From positions 1-46,709 of the forward strand of contig NZ_SMKL01000047.1 of NCBI RefSeq assembly GCF_004348545.1: a stretch of 46,709 nt of DNA. The letters are read 5' to 3'. The notes beneath the pieces were generated by a model. That model was not told where the DNA came from and did no database searches. It saw only the letters and a list, made by a program, of their open reading frames with translations. Positions within the stretch are counted from its first letter, which is position 1, and each line of letters opens with the position of its first letter. Source of the DNA: Jiangella ureilytica (GTDB taxonomy: Bacteria; Actinomycetota; Actinomycetes; Jiangellales; Jiangellaceae). This document shows positions 23,661 through 32,288 of the stretch, piece after piece. The position numbers were made by a program, and so were the translations under genes.

Positions 23661-25265
23661 TCAGTCCGCCGGCTCCAGCAGCGCCTCGACCCGTACGACG
23701 CCGGGCCCGTACTGCTCGTCGAGCCGCTCCTGCAGGCCGTCGTCGACGATCACCTGGATCCACGCCGCGTTGGCCGGCGACTCGACCGTCCAGGCGAGGG
23801 CACCGTGGTCGGCCGCGATCTCGGCGGCGATGGCCTCCATCTCCTGCTCGCTGCGCTCGGCCGGGCTGACGCAGATGGCGCCGCCGTACAGGCTCCGGAG
23901 CGCGGCCTCGTGGGTGGCGAGATCGCCGGTGAACCGCACGTTCACGACCACTTCGGCCGGCGCCGTCGCCGACCGGTCCTCCGGCGGCACGTCCTGGTCC
24001 AGCCAGGAGTCGACGTAGCCGGGTTCGGCCAGGGCGTAGGCGTAGGCGCGGTCGAAGTCGGCGGCGTGCGTCAGGGCGCCGTCGACGATGGCCCAGCCGC
24101 CGGGCGGGGTGGGGCAGGACGTGTCGAAGCGCTGGCTCAGGTCTTCCGGCGGGCCGGGCGGAGGCGGCGGTTCGGGCGGCGCGGTCAGCGTCAGCGCGGT
24201 GCCGTCCCAGGTTCCCCTGATGCGGTACTCGCCCCAGGTCACGCCGCGGGAGGATTCCTCGCCCTCGACGTCGTCCCACGACCAGCCGCGCAGCTCGAAG
24301 CCCCCGCCGCACCCGGGCGGGTAGGACTGCATGACCATCGAGCAGGCATGGGGCACGCCGCGCGGCGACTCGATGACGGTGAAGGTGCCCGTGTAGATCG
24401 TCGGCGCGTCGTCGGGCGGCACCGGCCGCAGTGCGGCGGTCACCCGGACCGTGCCGGGGCCGTAGGTGTCGTCGAGCCGCTCCTGCAGGCCGTCGTCGAC
24501 CAGCGCCTCGACCTCGACGAGGTTCTCGGGCTCGGAGATGCCGGCCGAGAAGATGCCGAACTCGCCGCCCAGCTCCGCCTGGATCTCCTCCAGCCGGCTG
24601 TGCGGGTGCCGGGCCGGCGTGACGCAGAGCGCGCCGCCCCAGACCTCGCGCAGGTCCGCCTCGCTCGCCGCGAGGTCGCCGGTGAAGGCGACGTTGAGGA
24701 TGGCCGCCGCCGCGGCCGCCGACGGCGGGGCGCCCGGCGGCTGCTCCACGGAGCGGTCGACCCACAGCCCGCCGTAGCCGGGGAGGGTCTCGGCGTACCG
24801 GACGACGGCGTCGAGTGCCTCGGTGCTCGCGGTGGGGGCATCGAGGAGCACCCAGCCGCCACTGGGTGCCGGGCAGGGGGTGTCGAGCAGGACGTCGAGA
24901 TCCGGCCGCTCGTCGCCCGGGCCGGGCGGTGCCGGCGGGCCGGCCGGCTCGGTCAGCGTGAACGCGGTGCCGTCGAACGTCCCGGTGAGGGTGTAGTCGC
25001 CCCAGCTGACGCCGCGGGCCGTCTCGTGGTCGACGTCGTCCCAGTTCCAGTTGACGATGTCGGGCCCGCCGCACTGCGGCGGCAGGCTCGAAAGGGCGCC
25101 GCCGGGACAGAGCTGCGGGCCGTGCTCGGCGTTCTCGAGCACGGTGAACGTGCCGGTGTAGCGCTGCTCCCCCGCGGGCGAGGCCGCATCGCCGGGATCG
25201 GCGTCCGCGGCCGTGCACGCCGTCAGGGTGGCGACGAGACCGGCCAGCCACTCCCTGTGACGCAT
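23661..25265 (-). CDS. Lipoprotein with two tandem copies of the four-Cys domain
   Basis: The 534-residue product has a short signal peptide with lipobox LTAC. Two homologous domains follow, near residues 36-287 and 292-534. Each has the Y-TGTFTV opening, the CGG turn, a W-x-WDD strand, a C-P-x-P-x-GGW motif, FTGDLA...EA-LR, GG-x-ICV or GGALCV, and a VDDGLQERLD...YGPG ending. Domain 1 keeps HGPQLC as in the single-domain paralogue; domain 2 has HACS. The 14 bases up to and including the ATG (GTCCTAGTGACATG) match those of the neighbour (GTCCAAGTGGCATG) at 12 positions, so the gene duplication included the start region. The function is unknown; an external binding or sensing role is inference. 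Confidence 0.82.
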   Translation of the reverse strand: MRHREWLAGLVATLTACTAADADPGDAASPAGEQRYTGTFTVLENAEHGPQLCPGGALSSLPPQCGGPDIVNWNWDDVDHETARGVSWGDYTLTGTFDGTAFTLTEPAGPPAPPGPGDERPDLDVLLDTPCPAPSGGWVLLDAPTASTEALDAVVRYAETLPGYGGLWVDRSVEQPPGAPPSAAAAAAILNVAFTGDLAASEADLREVWGGALCVTPARHPHSRLEEIQAELGGEFGIFSAGISEPENLVEVEALVDDGLQERLDDTYGPGTVRVTAALRPVPPDDAPTIYTGTFTVIESPRGVPHACSMVMQSYPPGCGGGFELRGWSWDDVEGEESSRGVTWGEYRIRGTWDGTALTLTAPPEPPPPPGPPEDLSQRFDTSCPTPPGGWAIVDGALTHAADFDRAYAYALAEPGYVDSWLDQDVPPEDRSATAPAEVVVNVRFTGDLATHEAALRSLYGGAICVSPAERSEQEMEAIAAEIAADHGALAWTVESPANAAWIQVIVDDGLQERLDEQYGPGVVRVEALLEPAD

Positions 25266-25311
25266 GTCACTAGGACGGACGTCGCGCGCGGGAAGTTCCC
25301 GGCGAACCGTC

Positions 25312-25908
25312 TCAGGTCTGCTGGATCAGGGACATGGCGTGCTCGACGAGCGTGACGAGCACGGCCTTGACCGACTCGCGCTCGCGGGCGTCGGTGACGA
25401 CGAACGGAACCTCGGGACCGACCTGGAGTGCATCGCGGACGTCCTCGACGTCGTGCTCCTGGATGCCGTTGAAGGCATTGAGGGCGACGACGAACGGGAT
25501 GCCCCGCTGTTCGACGTAGTCGATGGCGCCGAAGCAGTCGGCCAGCCGGCGCGTGTCGACGAGCACCACGGCGCCGATGGCCCCTCGGGTGATGTCGTCC
25601 CACATGAACCAGAAGCGGTTCTGGCCCGGCGTGCCGAACAGGTAGAGCACGAGGTCGTCGGCCAGCGTGATGCGGCCGAAGTCCATGGCGACCGTCGTGG
25701 TGCGCTTCTCGGGCAGCATGGAGAGGTCGTCGACGCTGGTCGATGCCTCGGTCATGAGTGCCTCGGTGCGCAGCGGCTCGATCTCGCTCACCGCGCCCAC
25801 GAAGGTCGTCTTGCCCACGCCGAAGCCGCCGGCCACGACGATCTTGACCGACAGCGCGTCTTGGTCGGCCTGTGTGCCGCCAGACACCTCAGAGTCGACG
25901 AAGGCCAT
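25312..25908 (-). CDS. Conservon Ras-like GTPase (CvnD type)
   Basis: This 198-residue small GTPase has a G1 motif GGFGVGKTT at residues 27-35 and a switch-region LFGTPGQ. A VVALNAFNG strand stands in for the usual NKxD, so base recognition is degenerate as in other conservon GTPases. In Streptomyces, Cvn proteins form a membrane-associated signalling set with a kinase-like sensor, a roadblock protein and a DUF742 protein; the GTPase is the switch. The ATG at 25908 lies 20 bases inside the end of the DUF742 gene, with AAAGGG upstream, so the two are translationally coupled. Conservons influence development and metabolism in Streptomyces; the target here is unknown. Confidence 0.93.
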   Translation of the reverse strand: MAFVDSEVSGGTQADQDALSVKIVVAGGFGVGKTTFVGAVSEIEPLRTEALMTEASTSVDDLSMLPEKRTTTVAMDFGRITLADDLVLYLFGTPGQNRFWFMWDDITRGAIGAVVLVDTRRLADCFGAIDYVEQRGIPFVVALNAFNGIQEHDVEDVRDALQVGPEVPFVVTDARERESVKAVLVTLVEHAMSLIQQT

Positions 25909-26251
25909 CCCTCACCCTTTCCAGCACGCTCAAGTTCCGTGCCGGCTCCGCGGAGCCGGCGAAAGCCGCGTGCGGGTCAGCGACCCGCACGAGTCCCTCG
26001 GTCTCGAGATCCGCGACGAGCACTCTGGCCACGCCGAGCGGCATCGAGACGATGGCAGCCACCTCTGCCACGGACCGTGGCGAGTGGCACAGCCGGAGGA
26101 TGCGTTCCCGCTCCGGCTCCGGGTCGGCACCGTGGGTGCGGCCGTCCTTGGTGGTCGAGACGAGAGCCTCGATGGCGATGTCCTGTACCGGACGCGTGCG
26201 CCCACGCGTGGCCAGGTACGGCCGTACCCGCCGGCCGTCAGGTGCCGCCAT
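25889..26251 (-). CDS. Conservon DUF742 protein (CvnC type)
   Basis: This 120-residue winged-helix-like DUF742 protein has the family pattern: an N-terminal VRPYLATRGRTRP, then a helix with ERERILRLCHSPRSVAEVAA and the wing VARVLVADLETEGLVRV. GGAGGT sits 5 bases before ATG 26251. It is the third member of the conservon and overlaps the GTPase gene by 20 bases. DUF742 proteins are thought to mediate contacts in the kinase-roadblock-GTPase complex rather than bind DNA; this is from the family, not from this sequence. Eighty-six bases separate it from the roadblock gene. Confidence 0.92.
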   Translation of the reverse strand: MAAPDGRRVRPYLATRGRTRPVQDIAIEALVSTTKDGRTHGADPEPERERILRLCHSPRSVAEVAAIVSMPLGVARVLVADLETEGLVRVADPHAAFAGSAEPARNLSVLERVRDGLRRL

Positions 26252-26337
26252 CGTTACCTCCAGACCATCCAGGGACCATGGATCGTGGTCGTGCTGACCC
26301 GATCCCTACCACATCCGGCGCACGTGCACGGTGTTTC

Positions 26338-26733
26338 TCACCCCACCCGCGTGGCCGGGTTGAGCACGGCACCGACGCGCTCGACGAGCAGTGCCATCTC
26401 GTAGCCGACCTGACCGAGGTCGGCGGTGGACGCCGCGAGCACCGCAAGGTGCGCGCCGTCGCCGACGGCCATGACGAGCAGGAAGCCGTTGGACATCTCG
26501 ACCAGGGTCTGCTGGACCTCGCCGGCGCCCAGGATCAGCGAGGCGCCGACCGTGAGACTGGCCAGTCCGGACACCACCGCCGCGAGCTGCTCGCCGCGCT
26601 CGCGCGGCATGCCCGTGGAGCCGGCCAGGTGCAGACCGTCGGCGGACACCACCACCGCGTGCGCGGCTCCTGTGGTGCGGTCGACGAATCGGTCGAGCAG
26701 CCAGCCGAGCTCGTCGCTGGAGGCGTTGGTCAC
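26338..26733 (-). CDS. Conservon roadblock/LC7 protein (CvnB type)
   Basis: This 131-residue roadblock/LC7 fold protein has the typical start (LGWLLDRFVDRTTGAAHAV), the VSADGLHLAGS strand pair, and the MSNGFLLVMAVGDGAHLAVL core sheet. Roadblock proteins act as regulators or scaffolds for small GTPases. GTG 26733 overlaps the stop of the sensor-kinase gene (GTGA), so the two are co-translated. It is followed by the DUF742 and GTPase genes, completing a four-gene conservon. No cytochrome P450 gene follows, unlike some conservons. Confidence 0.93.
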   Translation of the reverse strand: MTNASSDELGWLLDRFVDRTTGAAHAVVVSADGLHLAGSTGMPRERGEQLAAVVSGLASLTVGASLILGAGEVQQTLVEMSNGFLLVMAVGDGAHLAVLAASTADLGQVGYEMALLVERVGAVLNPATRVG

Positions 26734-29700
26734 GAATCGCTCCTCTCGGGGTCGCTGGGTCGCTTGGGCACCCAGCCACCGGTTTCCTCCCGGCCGCGCC
26801 CGACACCTCGCTGCAGGCTGGCCAGTGTCGAGGCCACGTTACTCGCGTCCTTCGCCGCGGCCGCGGGCCTCCGGGTCCGTTCCGTCTCGTTCAGCTCACC
26901 GATGGAGCCGGGCACCAGCGAGGCGCCGCGCCGGCGCAGCGGCAGGCCGGACGCGCTGAGCGCGGGCTCGACCTCGACCGGCTCGGGCGCCGGGGCCGGA
27001 GCCGGAGCCTCGCGACCCGCGGCCCAGCCGGAGCCGATCTGCGGAGACGTGGAGATCGGCTCGGTGTCGCGCTGACCCGCACGGGCGCTGGCGGCCTCTT
27101 CGGCCGACTTCAGCGCCTCGGCGGCACGCCGCCAGCCCTCGTCGGCCGGGCTGGACCAGTCGGTGGACGGGCTGCTGGACCGGCTGAACCAGGCCGAGGC
27201 GACGGAGTCGTAGATGGGCGAGTCGCTGTCGGGCAGGACCGGCTCGGGCGCCCGCAGCGAGGCCCGGCCGGCGGGCGCCGCGGCCGGGGCCGGCGGGACG
27301 ACGGGAGCGGGCGGCTGCGGTGCCGGCGGGCGGACCTCGGGACGCGGCTCGCGGGTCGGCAGCGCCGATCCGTTGGTCCCGTTGGTCAGCGGTGCGCGCC
27401 AGGACTCGTCGGACCGGGTGCCGTGGTCGGTGGAGAACCGCCGCTCACCGGTGTCGCTCAGCCGCCGCTCGCCGGTGTCGCCGAGGCGACGCTCGGCGGT
27501 GTCACCGAGCCGGTGCTCGCCGGTGTCGGACGGCTGGAAGCGGGTCTCGGCCGTGATGGGCGGGACCCGGTGCTCGCCGGTGTCGGCACGCAGGCGCGAC
27601 TCCTCGGGGCTCGGCCAGGTGGGCCGGCCGGCGTCCATGGCGGGCGCGGGGTCGGCCGGGGCCGGCTCGTCGAACCGGCCGTTGACCTCGACCGGGAAGC
27701 GGACCTCGTCGGGCCGCTCCTCGGAGCGCCGCGGCAGGCCGGTGGTCGACGGCAGCGGGAGCGACGGCGAGGAGTCGTCGCGGCGGTACGGCGACGAGCC
27801 GCTGTCGAGGCTCCACGCGTCGAGGCCGGACGACTTCGGGCCCGGGGTGTCGGCCGTCACCGGGCTGAGGACGCCCTCACTGGTGTCGAGCGGGGAGAGG
27901 ATGAGATGCGCGGGGAGGTCGACCTGCGCGGCCGTGCCGCCCTCGGGGACCGCCTCGAGACGCACCTGGATGCCGTGCTTGGCCGCCAGGCGGGCGACCA
28001 CGTAGAGACCCAGGGTCCGCGAGGCCGCGACGTCGATGTCGCCGACGTTGCGCAGACGGTCGTTGAGCTCGTCGAGCTGCCCGGCCGGGATGCCCAGGCC
28101 GGAGTCGGTGACCTGCAGGCGCAGGCCGCCGCCCAGCAGCGGCTGGCTGGTCACCCGGACCGGCGTGGCCGGGGCGGAGAACTCGGTGGCGTTGTCGATC
28201 AGCTCGGCCAGCAGATGGGCGATGTCGTCGACGGCGCTGGCGGTGATGAGGTCGGTCGGCATGACGCCGAACTTCACCCGCGGGTACTGCTCGACCTCGC
28301 CGACCGCGGTGCGGACGACATCGAGGACGCCGGCCGCGCTGGTGTGCTTGCGCATCTCCTCGACGCCCGCGAGGACCAGGAGGCTCTCGGCGTGGCGGCG
28401 GACGCGGGTGGCCATGTGGTCGATGCGGAACAGTGTGCTCAGCTGGTCGGGGTCGCGCTCGCGCTGCTCGAGACCCTCGATCTCGCCGAGCTGGCGGTCG
28501 ATCAGCGACTGCGTGCGGCGGGAGAGGTTGACGACGATGGTGTCGAGGTTCTGCCGCAGCATGGCCTGCTCGGCGGCGACCCGGACGGCCGTGGAGTGGA
28601 CGTCGTTGAACGCCGTGGCGACCTGGCCGATCTCGTCGCGTCCTTCGGCCTCGACGGCGTCGGGCAGGTTGCGGGCGGCCGCCGGGCCGTCCTTGTGCAC
28701 GCGGTCGACCAGCGCCGGCAGCTGCGTCTGCGCGGTCTCGAGCGCCGAGGCGCGCAGGCGGCGCAGCGGGCCGATGATGGACCGCGCCACGACGATGGCG
28801 AGGTAGACGGTGAGGCCGAGGACCGCGAGTACGGCCAGGGCGCTGAGCAGTGCCGTCACCCGGGCGCCGTCGGTGCGGTCGGCCGCCAGGGTGAGTACCG
28901 TGTTGCCGGTGTCGTCCTGGACCTCGCGCAGCGCGTCGAGCCGCTCGGTGGAGGCCTGGTACCACTGCTCCTTGGTCGCGCGTGGTACGGCGCCGGCCTG
29001 GATGTCGGCGCGGGTCTCGCCGACCAGGCGGTTGCCCTCGGTGATCTGGTTGGAGAACAGGCGGGCCTGCTCGGTGAACCCGAGGCCGCGGAGGAACCGC
29101 CCCTCGAGCAGCAGGTCCTGTTCACCCTGCAGGACGACGACCTGGTCACGCTGGGCGGTGGTCAGGGCGGCATCGCCGCCGACGAAGTAGGACACCAGGC
29201 CGCGCTCCATGGACGCGGACTCGACCGCCTGGGCGATGTCGGCCAGCGCGGAGATCTGGCGGGAGAGTGTGGAGTCCTCGGTGCCCGCGGCGGACGAGAT
29301 GGCCAGCCGCTGCAGCGTCTGGGCGAACCGCTGGTAGCCGTTGGTGCCGGCGTCGTAGAGCGGGTCGTTCTCGTCGCGCTGGCCGCGGTAGCCGCCGAGC
29401 CGGCCCATCTCGCGGTCGAACGCGAGGACGGAGGCCTCGAAGGCGCTGCCGAGGTCGTCGCCGCGGCGTTGGTCGACCTCGTCGGCGAGCGAGGCCAGGG
29501 CGGCGTCGGTGGCGGCCCGCGCGTCAGCGACCGCGCCGGCGCCGGCGACCGGGGCCTCGCCGTTGGGGCCCGTGGTGGCGAGTCCGGTGACGTCGCGCTC
29601 GTCCTGCAGGGTCTCGAGCGCCTGCAGGGACACCATGCCCAGCTCGGCCAGGCTCTCGGTGCGGGAGGCGGACGACGCCTCGTCGAGGGCGCTCTTGAAG

Positions 29701-29942
29701 AAGAGGGTGCCGAGCACGAGCGTGCCCAGCAGCGGGAGGAGGACCAGCGCGGCGACGCGCGAGCGGACGCTGCGGTCGTGCAGGAAGGAGTGCCAGAACG
29801 ACTGCGAGCGCTCCCCGTCGGCTCCGCCCTCCTTCGCACGACCGGACTTCACGGATGGGCGCAGGTCGGCTGGGCGCAGGTTCGCGCGCGCCCGCTTCGT
29901 GGCGCCGTCGTTGCTACGGCGTCCTCGGGCGGTCCGCGTCAT
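26730..29942 (-). CDS. Conservon sensor histidine kinase-like protein (NIT-HAMP-HATPase, CvnA type)
   Basis: From ATG 29942 (AGGAAGG 8 bases upstream) this encodes 1,070 residues; an in-frame start at 30032 has no ribosome site. A membrane helix near 58-80 precedes an extracytoplasmic nitrate/nitrite-sensing-like domain. A second helix near 360-385 and a HAMP-like segment follow. The dimerisation helices contain RRTQSLIDRQLGEIEGL and HMATRVRRHAESLLVLAG. The HATPase_c domain has NATEFS and DSGLGIP near 584 and after. The last 380 residues are Pro/Ser/Arg/Glu-rich and disordered, with an octapeptide repeat. CvnA proteins sense a signal and act through the roadblock, DUF742 and GTPase proteins rather than a classic response regulator. 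Confidence 0.92.
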   Translation of the reverse strand: MTRTARGRRSNDGATKRARANLRPADLRPSVKSGRAKEGGADGERSQSFWHSFLHDRSVRSRVAALVLLPLLGTLVLGTLFFKSALDEASSASRTESLAELGMVSLQALETLQDERDVTGLATTGPNGEAPVAGAGAVADARAATDAALASLADEVDQRRGDDLGSAFEASVLAFDREMGRLGGYRGQRDENDPLYDAGTNGYQRFAQTLQRLAISSAAGTEDSTLSRQISALADIAQAVESASMERGLVSYFVGGDAALTTAQRDQVVVLQGEQDLLLEGRFLRGLGFTEQARLFSNQITEGNRLVGETRADIQAGAVPRATKEQWYQASTERLDALREVQDDTGNTVLTLAADRTDGARVTALLSALAVLAVLGLTVYLAIVVARSIIGPLRRLRASALETAQTQLPALVDRVHKDGPAAARNLPDAVEAEGRDEIGQVATAFNDVHSTAVRVAAEQAMLRQNLDTIVVNLSRRTQSLIDRQLGEIEGLEQRERDPDQLSTLFRIDHMATRVRRHAESLLVLAGVEEMRKHTSAAGVLDVVRTAVGEVEQYPRVKFGVMPTDLITASAVDDIAHLLAELIDNATEFSAPATPVRVTSQPLLGGGLRLQVTDSGLGIPAGQLDELNDRLRNVGDIDVAASRTLGLYVVARLAAKHGIQVRLEAVPEGGTAAQVDLPAHLILSPLDTSEGVLSPVTADTPGPKSSGLDAWSLDSGSSPYRRDDSSPSLPLPSTTGLPRRSEERPDEVRFPVEVNGRFDEPAPADPAPAMDAGRPTWPSPEESRLRADTGEHRVPPITAETRFQPSDTGEHRLGDTAERRLGDTGERRLSDTGERRFSTDHGTRSDESWRAPLTNGTNGSALPTREPRPEVRPPAPQPPAPVVPPAPAAAPAGRASLRAPEPVLPDSDSPIYDSVASAWFSRSSSPSTDWSSPADEGWRRAAEALKSAEEAASARAGQRDTEPISTSPQIGSGWAAGREAPAPAPAPEPVEVEPALSASGLPLRRRGASLVPGSIGELNETERTRRPAAAAKDASNVASTLASLQRGVGRGREETGGWVPKRPSDPERSDS
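27443..27522. repeat. 24-bp tandem repeat in kinase C-terminal tail
   Basis: Three full 24-base units begin at 27443, 27467 and 27491, with a partial one at 27515. They encode the octapeptide DTGERRLS and variants (DTAERRLG, DTGEHRLG) in the disordered tail of the conservon kinase. More diverged copies (SDTGEHRV type) lie further upstream in the protein. Confidence 0.85.
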
Positions 29943-30236
29943 CGATGATCCTTCCTCTGTCGTCCCCCATGGCCGCTCGCCGGTGAGCGTCACAGGCTCC
30001 TCGTGGCCGCCGTCGTGCTCCGGGACGCACACGCGCCGCTAGACGACGCTTGCTGCCCGGCAGCGTTCTGTCAATAGGCGACCGGTGGGTGAAACACCTC
30101 AATCTGGCACACGTTCCCAGCGGAGCATGACGGAAATGGTAGACGAGCCACGTCAAACCGCCGCACCGACGACGGGAATCTCATGCCCGTTCGGCCGACC
30201 AGGGCATCGTCCCAACGCCCGGTTCGCCGAGCGAAA
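29943..30236 (-). promoter_or_regulatory. Upstream region of the conservon
   Basis: This stretch of about 290 bases has no credible gene. On the minus strand a consensus-like TTGACA lies at 30069-30074, but no good -10 box is found at the usual distance. A palindrome GCTGCC-C-GGCAGC (30052-30064) lies just downstream of it and could be an operator. These are weak assignments. Confidence 0.35.
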
Positions 30237-30266
30237 GGAGCCGGCACCCCCGAGGGTACCGGCTCC
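30237..30266 (-). terminator. ino1: Hairpin terminator after ino1
   Basis: GGAGCCGG and CCGGCTCC pair around a centre that itself pairs partly (ACCC/GGGT). The hairpin starts 20 bases past the ino1 stop and is followed on the minus strand by TTT. It separates ino1 from the conservon. Confidence 0.75.
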
Positions 30267-30285
30267 CGTCGCGATTCGTGGTGCG

Positions 30286-31365
30286 TCAGCGCTCGATCTC
30301 GCCGCGGATGAACTGCTCGACCTTCTCGCGGCACACGTCGTCGGAGTACTGCTCCGGCGGCGACTTCATGAAATAGGACGACGCCGACAGGATCGGGCCG
30401 CCGATGCCGCGGTCCATGGCGATCTTGGCGGCGCGCAGCGCGTCGATGACGATGCCGGCCGAGTTCGGGGAGTCCCAGACCTCGAGCTTGTACTCCAGGT
30501 TCAGCGGGACGTCGCCGAAGTTGCGGCCCTCGAGCCGGATGAACGCCCACTTGCGGTCGTCGAGCCACTGGACGTAGTCGGACGGGCCGATGTGCACGTT
30601 GCGCGGCTCGAGGCCGTCGACCAGCTGCGAGGTGACGGACTGCGTCTTGGAGATCTTCTTGGACTCCAGCCGCTCGCGCTCGAGCATGTTCTTGAAGTCC
30701 ATGTTGCCGCCGACGTTGAGCTGGTAGGTGCGGTCGACGGTGACGCCGCGGTCCTCGAACAGCTTGGCCAGCACGCGGTGCGTGATGGTGGCGCCGATCT
30801 GGGACTTGATGTCGTCGCCCACGATCGGGACGCCCGCGGCGGTGAACTTGTCCGCCCACTCCGGGGTGCCGGCGATGAAGACCGGCAGGCAGTTGACGAA
30901 CCCGACGCCGGCGTCGATGGCGGCCTGCGCGTAGAACTTGGCGGCCTCCTCCGAGCCGACCGGCAGGTAGCAGACCAGCACGTCGACCTTGGCGGCCTTG
31001 AGCGCGGCGACGACGTCGACCGGCTCGCTCTCGTCCTCGACGATGGTCTCGCGGTAGTACTTGCCCAGGCCGTCGAGCGTGTGTCCACGCTGCACGACGA
31101 CACCCGTGGGCGGCACGTCGCAGATCTTGATGGTGTTGTTCTCGCTGGCGCCGATCGCGTCGGCGAGGTCCTGCCCGACCTTCTTGGCGTCGACGTCGAA
31201 CGCGGCGACGAACTCGACGTCACGGACGTGGTAGTCGCCGAACTGGACGTGCATCAGGCCGGGGACCTTCGTCGCCGGGTCGGCGTCGCGGTAGTAGTGG
31301 ACGCCTTGCACGAGCGAGGCGGCGCAGTTGCCCACGCCGACGATGCCAACACGTACCGAGCTCAT
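30286..31365 (-). CDS. ino1: myo-Inositol-1-phosphate synthase
   Basis: This 359-residue enzyme converts glucose 6-phosphate to inositol 1-phosphate with bound NAD, feeding inositol lipids and mycothiol in actinobacteria. The NAD-binding [12 protein letters not shown] is near residues 8-19. Catalytic-region motifs include [28 protein letters not shown] and the [12 protein letters not shown] loop. The length matches the short actinobacterial form. ATG 31365 overlaps the padR stop (ATGA), with AGGAGAG 8 bases upstream. The padR-ino1 pair is the same as Rv0047c-Rv0046c in M. tuberculosis. Regulation by the PadR protein is likely from this coupling and the operator upstream. Confidence 0.97.
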   Translation of the reverse strand: MSSVRVGIVGVGNCAASLVQGVHYYRDADPATKVPGLMHVQFGDYHVRDVEFVAAFDVDAKKVGQDLADAIGASENNTIKICDVPPTGVVVQRGHTLDGLGKYYRETIVEDESEPVDVVAALKAAKVDVLVCYLPVGSEEAAKFYAQAAIDAGVGFVNCLPVFIAGTPEWADKFTAAGVPIVGDDIKSQIGATITHRVLAKLFEDRGVTVDRTYQLNVGGNMDFKNMLERERLESKKISKTQSVTSQLVDGLEPRNVHIGPSDYVQWLDDRKWAFIRLEGRNFGDVPLNLEYKLEVWDSPNSAGIVIDALRAAKIAMDRGIGGPILSASSYFMKSPPEQYSDDVCREKVEQFIRGEIER

Positions 31366-32009
31366 CGGCCGTTCTCTCCTTCGTTTCCGGTGACGGGTGC
31401 CGGTGGCTGACCGGCCCCAGGGGTGGGCGTGGCGCCCGGTGACGGGTCCATCGAGCGCTGTTCCGCGCTGATCAGGCCGTCGAGCCACTTGACCTCGCGC
31501 TCGACCGACTCGAGGCCGTGGCGCTGGAGCTCCACCGTGTAGGCGTCGAGCCGCTCGCGGGTCCGCGACAGCGACGTGCGGAACTGATCGAGCTTCTCCT
31601 GCAGCCGGCTGCGCCGGCCGATGAGGATTCGCAGGCGGGTATCGGCGTCGGCCCGCCCGAAGAAGGCGAAGTGCACGCCGAAGTGCTCGTCGTCCCAGGC
31701 CGACGGTCCGGTCTGGGTGAGCAGCTCGGCGAAGCGCTCCTTGCCCTCCGGGGTGAGCCGGTAGGCGATGCGGCCACGGCGGCCGCTGCGGTGGGAGGCC
31801 GGCGGCACCATGGTGTCGACGGGCTCGTCCTCCGCCAGGTAGTTCAGCCGCACCATCGCCTTGAGGGTCGGATACAAGGTGCCGTACGAGAACGCTCGCC
31901 CCCACCCCAGCAGCGAGTTCACCCTCTTGCGCAGCTCGTAGCCGTGCAGCGGCGCGTCGTGCAGCAGGCCCAGGACGGCCAGCTCCAGCGCCTCCGCGCG
32001 TTTGCCCAC
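31362..32009 (-). CDS. PadR family transcriptional regulator
   Basis: This 215-residue regulator has an N-terminal winged helix ([19 protein letters not shown] and [13 protein letters not shown]) and a C-terminal coiled-coil dimerisation region ([20 protein letters not shown]). GTG 32009 is preferred to the longer ORF start (32063) because AAGGGAG lies 8 bases upstream and the longer start would fall inside the operator. A perfect inverted repeat 32 bases upstream is the expected autoregulatory site. The last 25 residues are Pro/Gly-rich and disordered. Phenolic-acid and lipid signals are known for PadR proteins, but the ligand here is unknown. It overlaps ino1 by 4 bases. Confidence 0.93.
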   Translation of the reverse strand: MGKRAEALELAVLGLLHDAPLHGYELRKRVNSLLGWGRAFSYGTLYPTLKAMVRLNYLAEDEPVDTMVPPASHRSGRRGRIAYRLTPEGKERFAELLTQTGPSAWDDEHFGVHFAFFGRADADTRLRILIGRRSRLQEKLDQFRTSLSRTRERLDAYTVELQRHGLESVEREVKWLDGLISAEQRSMDPSPGATPTPGAGQPPAPVTGNEGENGR

Positions 32010-32040
32010 GAGGTACGCTCCCTTGCATCGTTGACGAATC

Positions 32041-32061
32041 GATGTATCGAACCGATACATC
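32041..32061. promoter_or_regulatory. PadR operator (perfect inverted repeat)
   Basis: GATGTATCG-AAC-CGATACATC has perfect 9-base arms. The outer ATGT...ACAT is the PadR-family operator pattern. It lies 32 bases upstream of the padR start and 153 bases before the first -10 box of the divergent PBP gene, so autoregulation of padR-ino1 is the simplest reading. Confidence 0.7.
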
Positions 32062-32188
32062 ATGTCGATAGCTCAGGACGATAGAACGTCCCGGCCGCGA
32101 ACTGCAAGTGACCCGTCGGCCATCGCGTGACGGGTGGGACGGCTGTGCCGTCACGAGCGGGTGTGAACAGCCGGGTGGAGAGCAGGAT

Positions 32189-32219
32189 TGAGGCGATCGA
32201 CCGTGGAGCGTCGTAGGCT
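32189..32219 (+). promoter_or_regulatory. ponA: Promoter of the class A PBP gene
   Basis: TTGAGG (32189-32194), 19 bases, then TAGGCT (32214-32219) form a -35/-10 pair with the same spacing as pcnA. A leader of about 60 bases to GTG 32289 follows, with only a weak GAGA ribosome site. Confidence 0.45.
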
Positions 32220-32288
32220 CTGCTTGGATCCGGGGCGCCTCATCGCGCGCTCCGGGCGGCCGATGTCCACCAACCGACCGAGAACTCT

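Noticed and set aside
27423-29948. 841-residue plus-strand frame over the conservon kinase
   Set aside because: It is a shadow of the kinase reading frame; its repeats derive from the opposite strand.
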